From: [Enterobacter] lignolyticus SCF1
GTDB taxonomy: Bacteria > Pseudomonadota > Gammaproteobacteria > Enterobacterales > Enterobacteriaceae
NCBI RefSeq assembly: GCF_000164865.1
Contig: NC_014618.1
Location: 1,054,001-1,118,000, forward strand
Direction of reading: 5' to 3'
DNA length: 64,000 bases
The notes beneath the pieces were generated by a model, which saw nothing but the letters and a program-made list of their open reading frames with translations, ran no database searches and was not told where the DNA came from. Made by a program: the position numbers and the translations under genes. Positions 34,669 to 43,597 of the stretch are shown here, in pieces (positions within the stretch are counted from its first letter, which is position 1; each line of letters starts with the position of its first letter).

Positions 34669-35853
34669 TCAGGCTGCCGCCTCCTGACGGTGGAAGCCAC
34701 GCCACCAGACCAGCAGGTTCAGCGCCGCCATCGTTACGCCCACGAGGCAAACGCCGGACCACCCCGCATGTTGCCAGGCGGATGCCGACAGCAGCGAGCC
34801 TGCGGCTCCGCCGATGAAGTAGCTGGTCATGTAACCTGCCGTCAGGCGGTTACGCGCCTGCGGCTGCACGCGATAAATCACCGTCTGGTTGGTGATATGC
34901 ACCCCCTGCACCGTCAGATCCAGCACCAGAATACCGACGATCAGGGCGATGACCGAGCTCTGCCCGTACCAGATGGCGCCCCAGGAGAGCAGCAGCAACA
35001 GCAGGCCGCTGGTGGTGGTGAGGTGCGATTTGCCCTTATCCGCCAGCCCGCCCGCCGGACGCGCGCCGAGCGCCCCCGCCGCGCCCGCCAGGCCGAACAG
35101 GCCGATAACCCCTTCGGAAAAGTGAAACGGCGCGCCGGCCAGCAGAAAGGCCATTGACGTCCAGAGAATGCTGAAGTTGGCGAAGGTCAGGCAGCCGAGC
35201 AGGGCGCGGGTGCGCAGCAGGCGGTCATGGATAAACAGGCTGAACACCGATCCCAACAGCTGCGGGTAATTCAGATGGGTTTCCTGCTTCACCTTCGGCA
35301 GGCCGCGCCACAGCGCAAACGCCATCAGCGCCATCAGCGCCGACGCCAGCCAGTAGACCGTACGCCAGCCGCCAAGGTCGGCGAGTAAACCCGCCACCGT
35401 ACGGGCAAGCAGGATCCCCAGCAGCAGCCCGCTCATGATGGTGCCGACCACTTTACCGCGCTTATCCGGCGTGGCGAGGGTGGCCGCCAGCGGCACCAGA
35501 ATTTGCGCCACCACGGAGAAGAGCCCCGTCAGCGCGGTGCCGAGGATCATCACGCCGAGCGACTGGCTGCTGGCGGTGATCAGCATACCGCCAGCGGCCA
35601 GCAGGGTCATGAAGACGATCAGCGCGCGGCGTTCAAACATATCGCCGAGCGGCACCAGAAACAGCAGGCCCGCGGCGTAGCCGAGCTGGGCGGCGGTCAC
35701 GATAAACCCGGCCTGTCCGGCGCTGAGGGAAAAGGCGCGCGCGATGGTATCGAGCAGCGGTTGCGCGTAGTAGTTGCTGGCGACGGCAAGGCCGGTCGCG
35801 ACGGACATCAGCAGTATCAGCGAAGGGCTAAGCCCGTGAGCGTGTTTCGTCAT
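34669..35853 (-). CDS. Major facilitator superfamily transporter, intact YgaY homologue
   Basis: 394 residues with twelve predicted helices. MFS motifs include PLGDMFERRALIVFM in loop 2-3 (about 68-82) and a long central loop around 185-215. It resembles sugar- or drug-efflux MFS proteins. It lies downstream of proX, where E. coli K-12 has the broken gene ygaY, and here the frame is unbroken. Substrate unknown. Its GC content matches the core genes, so loss in E. coli is more likely than gain here. Confidence 0.85.
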   Translation of the reverse strand: MTKHAHGLSPSLILLMSVATGLAVASNYYAQPLLDTIARAFSLSAGQAGFIVTAAQLGYAAGLLFLVPLGDMFERRALIVFMTLLAAGGMLITASSQSLGVMILGTALTGLFSVVAQILVPLAATLATPDKRGKVVGTIMSGLLLGILLARTVAGLLADLGGWRTVYWLASALMALMAFALWRGLPKVKQETHLNYPQLLGSVFSLFIHDRLLRTRALLGCLTFANFSILWTSMAFLLAGAPFHFSEGVIGLFGLAGAAGALGARPAGGLADKGKSHLTTTSGLLLLLLSWGAIWYGQSSVIALIVGILVLDLTVQGVHITNQTVIYRVQPQARNRLTAGYMTSYFIGGAAGSLLSASAWQHAGWSGVCLVGVTMAALNLLVWWRGFHRQEAAA

Positions 35854-35965
35854 TGTGTTCAGGAATCGTTTACCAGGTGATTATGTTTCCGGAAACTCAT
35901 CATAACGAAGGTTTGTGAAGGGCGTTGATTTGTCGCGTGTTGTTTTGTGCGGTTAAGGCGTCATC

Positions 35966-35987
35966 CCCTCTCCGGCGAAGGAGAGGG
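35966..35987 (-). terminator. Hairpin after proX
   Basis: Stem CCCTCTCC / GGAGAGGG with a 6-nt loop, 15 nt past the proX stop on the minus strand. No clear U-run. Confidence 0.4.
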
Positions 35988-36001
35988 CATCGGCAGGTGG
36001 G

Positions 36002-36997
36002 TTATTTCTGTGCCGCCAGCGCCTGCTGGATCCAACCGTCGAACAGCTGCTGATGGGCGCCGATCCAGCCGTCAACATGACCCTGGATATCCGCTTGCGA
36101 AGCGTGGCCTTCATGCATCATCGCGTTCTGGGCGTTGATATCGGCAATCGGCAGCTTCATCAGCGAGAACAGCTTCGCCGCCGCCGGGTTTTTCTCCGCC
36201 CAGGCCTTATTCGCCACAATATGCATGGTGTTGACCGGGAAGCCGTAGTTGGCGCCGTTCGGCAGTTTGGTATCGATATCCTTCTGCTCGCCTGGCATGG
36301 AGGAGAACGGCACCTGCAGCCAGACCACGTCCTTGCCCGGCTTCAGCACATCGCTTACCCAGTAGGGCGTCCAGGTGTAGTACAGCACCGGTTTGCCTTC
36401 TTTATAACGGGTGATGGTATCGGCCATCATCGCTGCGTAGTTGCCCTGGTTGTGCACCACGGTGTTGCTCAGGCCGTAGGCGCCAATCTGGTGGTTAATG
36501 ACCGCTTCGCAGCCCCAGCCAGGCGTACAGCCGGTGAGATCCGCTTTGCCGTCGCCATTGGTGTCGAACAGCCGGGCGATTTGCGGATCCTTGAGCCTGT
36601 CGATACTGGCGATGTGATACTTCTCGGCGGTTTTCTTATCGATAAGGTAGCCCTGCGCCGCGCCGGTCACGAAAACACCCTCGCGATAAAACTTTTTATC
36701 CCCGCCCGCGGCGGCGTACATGTCGTCATGCAGCGGCTGCCAGTTCACGGCGGTAAAAGTGGCATCGCCAGAGGCAATTGAGGTGTAGCCGACGTTGTAA
36801 TCTACTTCGCTCGGCGCGTTAACGGTATAGCCCAGCTTCTCCAGCGCGCGGCTGACCAGCAGCGTCTGGAAGGTCTCTTCGGAGATGGTGCTCTGCACCG
36901 GCTGGACGGTAATGCCTTTACCAGGCAGCTCAGCCGCGACGCTGCTTGCAGAGACAAAGGCGGCAAACGCGGTGGCAAAGATGAGGTGATGTCGCAT
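36002..36997 (-). CDS. proX: Glycine betaine/proline betaine periplasmic binding protein ProX
   Basis: 331 residues (E. coli 330) with a signal peptide ending ASSVAAE. The mature OpuAC-type domain keeps the aromatic cage residues in FTAVNWQPLHDDMY and LYYTWTPYWVSDVL, and a disulfide pair in TGCTPGWGCEAV. It delivers osmoprotectants to ProVW. The last gene of proVWX, 68 nt after proW. Confidence 0.97.
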   Translation of the reverse strand: MRHHLIFATAFAAFVSASSVAAELPGKGITVQPVQSTISEETFQTLLVSRALEKLGYTVNAPSEVDYNVGYTSIASGDATFTAVNWQPLHDDMYAAAGGDKKFYREGVFVTGAAQGYLIDKKTAEKYHIASIDRLKDPQIARLFDTNGDGKADLTGCTPGWGCEAVINHQIGAYGLSNTVVHNQGNYAAMMADTITRYKEGKPVLYYTWTPYWVSDVLKPGKDVVWLQVPFSSMPGEQKDIDTKLPNGANYGFPVNTMHIVANKAWAEKNPAAAKLFSLMKLPIADINAQNAMMHEGHASQADIQGHVDGWIGAHQQLFDGWIQQALAAQK

Positions 36998-37065
36998 CGT
37001 TGTTCCTTATTTTCAGGTGGGACGCTGTAGACCCGGCGACAGTCGCCGCCGGGGGAGCTACATCG

Positions 37066-38130
37066 TTACTTAGTGAAAGGGCGGGTAAACAGCCCTACGG
37101 GGCCGGTGGTGTACCAGCGACGGTTCCCTTTGCTGCGGGAGTCGCGACCCACCGCCTGGGTCAGGCGATCGAGAATAATCGCGAGAATGACGATGCCGAC
37201 GCCGCCGATGGTGGCAAGGCCCATATCAAGACGGCCGATGCCGCGCAGCACCATCTGGCCCAGGCCGCCGACGGCGATCATCGAGGCGATCACCACCATG
37301 GAGAGCGCCAGCATCAGCGTCTGGTTTACCCCGGCCATAATGGTCGGCATCGCCAGCGGCAGCTGTACTTTGAACAGCATCTGGCGCGGGCTGGCGCCAA
37401 ACGAGCGCGAGGCCTCGATAAGATCGGCCGGTACCTGGTTAATCCCGAGGATCGTCAGGCGCACGATCGGCGGCAGGGCAAAGATAATGGTGACCACCAC
37501 GCCCGGCACGTTGCCGATGCCAAACAGCATCACAATCGGCACCAGATAGACAAACGCCGGGGTGGTCTGCATCGCGTCGAGCAGTGGACGAATAATTTTC
37601 GCCGCCCGCGGGCTTCTGGCAAGCCAGATGCCGAGCGGCAGGCCGATGATCACGCAGAACAGCAGGGCGGTCAGCACCAGCGCCAGCGTCACCATCGCCT
37701 GCGACCAGGCGCCGATGGCGCCGATCAGGAAAAGCGACGCCAGCGTGGCGACCCCCATCCCGGCGCCGCCGATTTGCCAGGCGATCAGCGCGAACAGCAC
37801 GATCGCCGCCGGGGCGGGCATGCCGAGCAGCAGCTGCTGAAAGGCGCTGAGAATATAATCCACCGGCACGCGGATCCCCTGAAACAGCGGGCGGAAATGC
37901 ATCACCACCCAGTCGATGCCGTGGGTGACCCAGCTGTCGAGCGGGATCAGCGTCTTATGGAACGGATCCATAATATTGAAGTGTTCGGCCTGCGGCGCGG
38001 GCGCACTGGTAAGCCAGTCGGCGCCGCCGTTGGCTGTCGGCGCTGCCGTCGGCGAGCCCCAGGCGTCGGCGGTTTGCGCGGCGCTGTCCGCCGCCGGTGT
38101 GGTTACCCACGGATTGGATTGATCAGCCAT
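37066..38130 (-). CDS. proW: Glycine betaine/proline betaine permease ProW
   Basis: 354 residues (E. coli 354). A long hydrophilic N-terminal tail (about 1-100) precedes the membrane domain with the ABC permease EAA-loop region LIEASRSFGASPRQMLFKVQLP. It is a homodimeric channel paired with ProV. Its start overlaps the proV stop by 8 nt. Confidence 0.97.
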   Translation of the reverse strand: MADQSNPWVTTPAADSAAQTADAWGSPTAAPTANGGADWLTSAPAPQAEHFNIMDPFHKTLIPLDSWVTHGIDWVVMHFRPLFQGIRVPVDYILSAFQQLLLGMPAPAAIVLFALIAWQIGGAGMGVATLASLFLIGAIGAWSQAMVTLALVLTALLFCVIIGLPLGIWLARSPRAAKIIRPLLDAMQTTPAFVYLVPIVMLFGIGNVPGVVVTIIFALPPIVRLTILGINQVPADLIEASRSFGASPRQMLFKVQLPLAMPTIMAGVNQTLMLALSMVVIASMIAVGGLGQMVLRGIGRLDMGLATIGGVGIVILAIILDRLTQAVGRDSRSKGNRRWYTTGPVGLFTRPFTK

Positions 38131-39325
38131 TGGTTGCCCCCTCGCGATCTAAAGCCTGCAGCAGCATTCGTTTTGAAATGATGCCGACGTACTGTTGTTC
38201 TTCATCGGTGACCGGCACGGCGCAAGGCGCCTGGCCGACGTGGGAGAGCAACTCGCTGAGCGGCGTTTGGGCATCAACGGCCTGCGGGACGTCGAGCAGC
38301 GCGGTATCGATACCCTGGCCGTCGGCCAGCGCTGTCTTCAGGGAGTCGATAGACACAATGCCCACAAACTTATTTCCACGCTCGATGACATAACCAAACT
38401 CCCGGTCTTCATCCTGCAGCAGTTTGAGGGCCGAGCGCGGGCCAAATCCCGGCGTTTTGCGAATAAGACCCACCGGAGTTCGGCGGGCAATATCTTTGGC
38501 GCTGAATACCTGGCTAATATCCACACCGCGGAAGAAGGTCCGGACATAATCATTTGCCGGATTATTGAGAATTTCATCCGGAGTGCCGACTTGTATCACC
38601 TCGCCGTTTTGCATAATGGCGATACGGTCGCCGATGCGCATGGCTTCGTCGAGATCGTGGGAAATAAAGACAATGGTGCGCTGATGTTTCGCCTGCAGCT
38701 TTACCAGTTCATCCTGCATTTCGCTGCGAATTAAGGGATCGAGCGCCGAGAAGGCCTCATCCATTAATAAAATATCCGGATTAATCGCTAACGCGCGGGC
38801 CAGGCCAACGCGCTGGCGCATACCGCCGGAGAGTTCATCAGGATAGGCCTGCGCGTAATTACCAAGCCCCACCTGCTGTAGCGCATCGAGGGCTTTTTCC
38901 TGGCGTGCTTGTGCCGGTACGCCAGCTAACTCCATACCGAAGGCGGTATTATCCAGTACCGTCATATGCGGCATCAGAGCGAATGACTGAAAGACCATAG
39001 CAATCTTTTTTCTGCGCACCTCGCGAAGTTCAGTATCTGATATTTTGGCGATATCTACGCCGTCAATCAGTACCTGTCCGCGGGTAGGTTCAATCAGGCG
39101 ATTGAGAAGGCGTACCAGGGTTGATTTACCCGAACCGGATAATCCCATGATGACAAATATCTCGCCTTCTTCAATGGCCAGACTGGCGTTTTTGACGCCA
39201 AGCGATAAGCCCGTTTTCTCCAGAATTTGCTCTTTGGATAAGCCTTTTTCAATATATTTAAAGGCGCGCTGCGGATGCTCGCCAAATACTTTATATAAAT
39301 TTTTGATTTCTAATTTAATTGACAT
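38123..39325 (-). CDS. proV: Glycine betaine/proline betaine ABC ATPase ProV
   Basis: 400 residues, the E. coli length. Walker A GLSGSGKSTL (about 59-68), the Q-loop AMVFQSFAL, signature LSGGMRQRVGLARAL, and Walker B ILLMDEAFSALDP are visible. The C-terminal quarter has two CBS domains (about 280-395), which in relatives gate the transporter by ionic strength. First gene of the osmoinduced proU operon. Confidence 0.98.
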   Translation of the reverse strand: MSIKLEIKNLYKVFGEHPQRAFKYIEKGLSKEQILEKTGLSLGVKNASLAIEEGEIFVIMGLSGSGKSTLVRLLNRLIEPTRGQVLIDGVDIAKISDTELREVRRKKIAMVFQSFALMPHMTVLDNTAFGMELAGVPAQARQEKALDALQQVGLGNYAQAYPDELSGGMRQRVGLARALAINPDILLMDEAFSALDPLIRSEMQDELVKLQAKHQRTIVFISHDLDEAMRIGDRIAIMQNGEVIQVGTPDEILNNPANDYVRTFFRGVDISQVFSAKDIARRTPVGLIRKTPGFGPRSALKLLQDEDREFGYVIERGNKFVGIVSIDSLKTALADGQGIDTALLDVPQAVDAQTPLSELLSHVGQAPCAVPVTDEEQQYVGIISKRMLLQALDREGATNG

Positions 39326-39398
39326 GCAATAGAAAATTTCCTGTTGATTATTTATGTCGATATATTACCTGATGAAAATAATTGACTGGCTATACCCT

Positions 39399-39428
39399 AA
39401 CATACTCAGATTCTGAAACAACCCTCAA
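39399..39428 (-). promoter_or_regulatory. Candidate proU promoter
   Basis: On the minus strand TTGAGG and TATGTT are 18 nt apart, about 75 nt upstream of proV, in AT-rich DNA. Position fits the sigma-70 promoter of proU. Elements are only moderate matches. Confidence 0.4.
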
Positions 39429-39622
39429 TTTCCCGGCCTTGTGCTAATGATCGGTAGCGCGTTAAGGCGATATCCCCCGTGATATAAGGGCTGAGGACGA
39501 ATACGCGGAAGTCGATATTTTTTTGTCAATGCGCAGGAATTGAACGAGAACTGAGAGAATTCGCCGGAATATGTCACATAAATGACGATGCAACTTTTTT
39601 TTGTTTATTTTTGTGATAAAGC

Positions 39623-39651
39623 TCGCTCCCGGGGGAAATATCCGGGAGCGA
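39623..39651 (-). terminator. nrdHIEF terminator
   Basis: 10-bp perfect stem TCGCTCCCGG / CCGGGAGCGA with a 9-nt loop, 32 nt past the nrdF stop. On the minus strand it is followed by GCTTTATC. Confidence 0.6.
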
Positions 39652-39682
39652 TCCAGGGTGATATATGCCAGAAAATGGCGGG

Positions 39683-40645
39683 TTAAAAATCCCAATCCTC
39701 GTCGTGGGTCCCGACCGTTTTACCCATCACATATGACGACCCTGAGCCGGAAAAGAAATCGTGGTTTTCATCCGCATTGGGCGACAGCGCGGCGAGGATC
39801 GCCGGGTTGACGTCCGCCATTTCCGCCGGGAAGAGCGCCTCGTAGCCGAGGTTCATCAGCGCCTTATTGGCGTTGTAGCACAGGAAGCGTTTCACCTCTT
39901 CCGTCCAGCCGGTCTGCGCGTACAGCGCCTCGGTGTAGGCCAGCTCGTTCTCGTACAGATTCATCAGCAAATCCACGGCCTCATTCCTGAGCGCTTCTCG
40001 CCGGGCGGGGGGTATTTTTTCTAGCCCTTTCTGATACTTATAGCCAATGTAATAGCCGTGAACCGCCTCATCGCGGATAATCAGTCGGATAAGATCGGCG
40101 GTGTTGGTCAGCTTGCCGCGGCTGGACCAGTACATCGGCAGCCAGAAGCCGGAGTAAAAGAGGAACGACTCAAGAAAGACGCTGGCGATTTTGCGCTTCA
40201 GCGGGCAGTCGGCCGCATAGTGCCCGAGGACTGTCCGCGCCTTTTGCTGCAGCGGCGCATTTTCTTCGCTCCAGGCATAGGCGGCGTCAACGTCTTTGCT
40301 CTGGCAAAGCGTGGAGAATATCGAGCTGTACGAGCGGGCGTGCACCGCCTCCATAAAGCCGATATTCGACAGCACCGCCTCTTCATGAGGCGTGAGCGCA
40401 TCCGGCATCAGCGACGGCGCGCCGACGGTATTTTGTACGGTATCCAGCAGCGTCAGGCCGGTGAAGACGCGGATAGTCAACTGCTGCTCGGCGTGGCTCA
40501 GGCTTTGCCAGGCCGGGATGTCATTGGACAGCGGAATCTTCTCCGGCAGCCAGAAGTTGCTGGTCAGGCGGTTCCAGACCTCCAGGTCCTTCTCGTCCTC
40601 GATTCTGTTCCAGTTAATAGCGCTGACGCGTGTTAATCGGTTCAT
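39683..40645 (-). CDS. nrdF: Class Ib ribonucleotide reductase beta subunit NrdF
   Basis: 320 residues. Two ATGs lie in tandem; the second is chosen because AGGAG is 5 nt from it but only 2 nt from the first. The ferritin-like fold has metal ligands in LTLLDTVQNTV, FMEAVHARSYSSIF (E-x-x-H) and RDEAVHGYYIG, and the radical-bearing Tyr is in YSSI. With NrdI it makes a Mn(III)2-tyrosyl radical. It is last in nrdHIEF, 9 nt after nrdE. Confidence 0.97.
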   Translation of the reverse strand: MNRLTRVSAINWNRIEDEKDLEVWNRLTSNFWLPEKIPLSNDIPAWQSLSHAEQQLTIRVFTGLTLLDTVQNTVGAPSLMPDALTPHEEAVLSNIGFMEAVHARSYSSIFSTLCQSKDVDAAYAWSEENAPLQQKARTVLGHYAADCPLKRKIASVFLESFLFYSGFWLPMYWSSRGKLTNTADLIRLIIRDEAVHGYYIGYKYQKGLEKIPPARREALRNEAVDLLMNLYENELAYTEALYAQTGWTEEVKRFLCYNANKALMNLGYEALFPAEMADVNPAILAALSPNADENHDFFSGSGSSYVMGKTVGTHDEDWDF

Positions 40646-40654
40646 CATGGCTCC

Positions 40655-42799
40655 TTACAGCGCGCAGGACACGCAGCCTTCAATTTCCGTGCCTTCCAGC
40701 GCGAGCTGGCGCAGGCGGATGTAGTACAGCGTTTTGATCCCTTTCTTCCAGGCGTAAATCTGCGCCCTGTTGATATCGCGGGTCGTTGCGGTATCCGGGA
40801 AGAACAGCGTCAGCGACAGCCCCTGGTCGACATGCTTTGTCGCCTCGGCGTAGGTATCGATAATTTTCTCCGGTCCGATGTCGTACGCGTCCTGATAGAG
40901 GTGCAGGTTGTCGTTGGTCATAAACGGCGCCGGGTAGTAAACGCGCCCGGTTTTGCCCTCCTTGCGGATCTCAATCTTCGACGCGACGGGGTGAATGCTG
41001 GAGGTGGCGTGGTTGATATAGGAGATAGATCCGGTGGGCGCAATCGCCTGCAGGTTCTGGTTATAAATGCCGTAGCGCATCACCGCGTCGCGCAGCTGGC
41101 GCCACATGTCGCGCGTCGGCAGGGTAATCCCGGCGCGCTGAAACAGCGTGCGGACCACCTGCGTTTTCGGCTGCCAGTCGCCCTCCAGATAGGCAGCAAA
41201 GTACTCGCCGCTGGCATAGCGCGACTGCGCGAAACCGGCAAAGCTTTGGCCGCGTTCGCGCGCCAGCAGCATTGAGGTATTCAGCGCATGCCAGGTGATG
41301 GCGCAGAAATAGAGGTTGGTAAACTCCAGCGCCTCGGGGCTGCCGTAGGCGATACCTTCCCGCGCCAGATAGCCGTGCAGGTTCATCTGCCCAAGGCCGA
41401 TGGCGTGCGAGGCCGCGTTGCCCGCCTCAATCGACGGCACTGCGCGGATGTGGCTCATGTCCGACACCGCCGTGAGCGCGCGTACGGCGGTTGCCACGGT
41501 ACGTCCGAAATCCGGGGAGTCCATGGTATGGGCGATGTTCAGCGAACCGAGGTTGCAGGAGATGTCGCGCCCGACGCGGGCGTAGTCCAGGTTTTCATCA
41601 AATTCAGAGGCGCTGTTGACCTGCAGGATCTCGGCGCACAGATTGCTCATGTTGATGCGTCCGGCCACCGGGCTTGCGCGGTTCACCGTATCTTCAAACA
41701 TGATGTAGGGGTAGCCGGATTCAAACTGGATCTCGGCCAGCGTCTGGAAAAACTCGCGGGCGCTGATCCAGGTTTTACGCACCCGCGCGTCGGCGACCAG
41801 TTGCTCGTACATCTCCGTGACCGCAATATCGCCAAAGGCTTTACCGTAAAGGCGTTCAACGTCATAGGGCGAGAACAGCGCCATCCGGGCATTTTCCCTG
41901 GCCAGCCGGAAGGTGATGTCCGGGATAGTCACCCCCAGCGACAGCGTTTTGATGCGAATTTTCTCATCGGCATTTTCCCGTTTGGTATCGAGAAAACGCA
42001 GAATGTCCGGGTGGTGAGCGTTGAGGTAGACCGCGCCTGCGCCCTGGCGCGCGCCAAGCTGGTTGGCGTAGGAGAACGCATCCTCCAGCATTTTCATCAC
42101 CGGGATCACCCCGGAAGACTGGTTTTCAATCCGCTTGATCGGCGCACCCGCCTCGCGCAGGTTCGACAGCAAAAACGCCACGCCGCCGCCGCGTTTTGAC
42201 AGCTGCAGCGCGGAATTCACCGCCCGGCCGATCGACTCCATATTGTCTTCGATGCGCAGCAGAAAACAGGAGACCAGCTCGCCGCGCTGCATTTTGCCGC
42301 AGTTCAGGAAGGTCGGCGTGGCGGGCTGAAAGCGACCGCTGAGCATTTCATCGGTTAACTGGCGCGCCAGCGCTTCATCGCCCTGAGCCAGCGTCAGGGC
42401 CACCATTACCACCCGATCGGGGAAATGCTCCAGATAGCGTTTGCCGTCGAAGGTTTTCAGCGTATAGCTGGTGTAAAACTTCCAGGCGCCGAGGAAGGTC
42501 TGAAACTGGAAGCCGTACGCGCTGGCGCAGGCGAAAAGGTCGGTGACGAATGCCTGTTCGTAGCGCGTAAGCACCGCCTCGTCGTAATACCCCCCGGCAA
42601 CCAGCCAGTCGAGCCGCTCCTGCGCGGAGGCGAAGATGGCCGAGTTCGGCTGGACGTGGGCGCTCATGAATGCCGCGACGGCGTCGCGGTCCTTGCTGAA
42701 CTGAATGCGGCCTGACGCATCGTACAGGTTCAGCATGGCGTTCAGCGCGTGGTAATCCGTCGTGTTTTGCATCACGCGTTCTGCGGTGGTGGTTGCCAA
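40655..42799 (-). CDS. nrdE: Class Ib ribonucleotide reductase alpha subunit NrdE
   Basis: 714 residues from a TTG that gives (M)ATTTAERVMQ, the exact E. coli length; a longer reading through nrdI is rejected. AGGAG lies 10 nt before the TTG. Key parts: LSKRGGGVAFLLSNLR, the active-site cysteine block ISCNLGSLNIAH, and the C-terminal redox pair in GCVSCAL. It reduces ribonucleoside diphosphates, with electrons from NrdH. Its start lies 28 nt inside the end of nrdI. Confidence 0.97.
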   Translation of the reverse strand: MATTTAERVMQNTTDYHALNAMLNLYDASGRIQFSKDRDAVAAFMSAHVQPNSAIFASAQERLDWLVAGGYYDEAVLTRYEQAFVTDLFACASAYGFQFQTFLGAWKFYTSYTLKTFDGKRYLEHFPDRVVMVALTLAQGDEALARQLTDEMLSGRFQPATPTFLNCGKMQRGELVSCFLLRIEDNMESIGRAVNSALQLSKRGGGVAFLLSNLREAGAPIKRIENQSSGVIPVMKMLEDAFSYANQLGARQGAGAVYLNAHHPDILRFLDTKRENADEKIRIKTLSLGVTIPDITFRLARENARMALFSPYDVERLYGKAFGDIAVTEMYEQLVADARVRKTWISAREFFQTLAEIQFESGYPYIMFEDTVNRASPVAGRINMSNLCAEILQVNSASEFDENLDYARVGRDISCNLGSLNIAHTMDSPDFGRTVATAVRALTAVSDMSHIRAVPSIEAGNAASHAIGLGQMNLHGYLAREGIAYGSPEALEFTNLYFCAITWHALNTSMLLARERGQSFAGFAQSRYASGEYFAAYLEGDWQPKTQVVRTLFQRAGITLPTRDMWRQLRDAVMRYGIYNQNLQAIAPTGSISYINHATSSIHPVASKIEIRKEGKTGRVYYPAPFMTNDNLHLYQDAYDIGPEKIIDTYAEATKHVDQGLSLTLFFPDTATTRDINRAQIYAWKKGIKTLYYIRLRQLALEGTEIEGCVSCAL

Positions 42800-43182
42800 A
42801 ATTCGTTCACTCCTTTTCGCACATTGTCGATATCGCGCCGGGTGCCCATCAGCTCGAAGCGGTAGAGATACGGCACGCCGCATTTTTGCGCGATGACGTC
42901 TCCGGCGCGGCCATAGGCGTCGCCAAAGTTCCGGTTGCCCGCCGCAATGACGCCGCGAATGCGCTGACGGTTGTGCGGGTCATTTAAAAAATGAATCACC
43001 TGGCGGGGAACCGCGCCTGCCGTCCCCCCGCCGCCGTAGCTCGGCACCACCAGGATATAGGGCTCATCGACCCGGATACGCTCGCGCCCGTTGAGCGGAA
43101 TGCGCACCGCGGGTAGCCCCAGACGCTGCATAAAGCGGTGCGTGTTTTCGGAGCTGCTGGAGAAATAGACGAGGGTGGTCAT
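42772..43182 (-). CDS. nrdI: Flavodoxin-like RNR activator NrdI
   Basis: 136 residues, the E. coli length. The FMN phosphate loop is LVYFSSSSENTHRF (about 4-17), with the Gly-rich 40s-50s loop SYGGGGTAGAVP and AAGNRNFGDAY. It supplies the oxidant that assembles the manganese cofactor in NrdF. It overlaps nrdH by 4 nt and nrdE by 28 nt. Confidence 0.97.
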   Translation of the reverse strand: MTTLVYFSSSSENTHRFMQRLGLPAVRIPLNGRERIRVDEPYILVVPSYGGGGTAGAVPRQVIHFLNDPHNRQRIRGVIAAGNRNFGDAYGRAGDVIAQKCGVPYLYRFELMGTRRDIDNVRKGVNEFWQPPPQNA

Positions 43183-43418
43183 GCGCAGGCGGCATCAGGA
43201 GGCAGACGGTTAATCATGTCGGGACGAAAGCCTGACCAGCGGTGCTCGCCGGCGATCACCACCGGCAGCTGGCGGAACCCTTCGGCGCGCAGGGCTTCCG
43301 CCGCTTCAGGATGCTGGTCGAGATTGACGGTGTCGAAGGTGAAGCCGCGGCTGTCCATCGCCCGCTTTGTGGCGTGGCACTGCAGGCAGTTATCTCGAGT
43401 GTAAATAGTAATACGCAT
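43179..43418 (-). CDS. nrdH: Glutaredoxin-like protein NrdH
   Basis: 79 residues (E. coli 81). The redox motif CLQC (about 11-14) is in the glutaredoxin fold and FRPDMINRL near the C-terminus gives thioredoxin-like specificity. It passes electrons from thioredoxin reductase to NrdE. It is the first gene of nrdHIEF, with two NrdR boxes upstream. Confidence 0.97.
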   Translation of the reverse strand: MRITIYTRDNCLQCHATKRAMDSRGFTFDTVNLDQHPEAAEALRAEGFRQLPVVIAGEHRWSGFRPDMINRLPPDAACA

Positions 43419-43492
43419 GATTTGTATTTCCGTTCATGGTGACAAAACGGCGCAAAAGCGAGCGTCGGTAAGTGCGGGTAGTGATAACGGAA

Positions 43493-43539
43493 ATACTAGA
43501 TGTAGATTTATAAAACATCAACCATACAATATATGGTAT
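43493..43539 (-). promoter_or_regulatory. Paired NrdR boxes upstream of nrdHIEF
   Basis: Two imperfect 16-bp palindromes, ATACTAGATGTAGATT (43493-43508) and ATACAATATATGGTAT (43524-43539), have centres exactly 31 bp apart, three helical turns. This matches the tandem NrdR box arrangement known for nrd operons, where ATP/dATP-loaded NrdR represses transcription. Confidence 0.75.
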
Positions 43540-43553
43540 TTATTTTCGAAGTA

Positions 43554-43578
43554 GCCCCATCGCAAGGCGCAATGGGGC
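43554..43578 (-). terminator. Hairpin after the AhpD-like gene
   Basis: Stem GCCCCAT / ATGGGGC with an 11-nt loop, 19 nt past the stop on the minus strand. Followed by TACTTCGAAAAT, a weak U-run. Confidence 0.45.
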
Positions 43579-43597
43579 GGGGGGATTTTGCAGGCAA

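Larger units (their letters stand above)
39326..39682. other. proU regulatory region and nrdF 3' flank
   Basis: No gene in 357 nt. The proV-proximal part is AT-rich, as expected for the H-NS-silenced proU promoter region. A promoter candidate and, next to nrdF, a terminator hairpin are listed separately. Short open frames here have no ribosome-binding sites. Confidence 0.6.

Noticed and set aside
39462..39695. 77-codon minus-strand frame between nrdF and proV
   Set aside because: It runs through the nrdF terminator hairpin and the nrdF 3' end and lacks a start signal.
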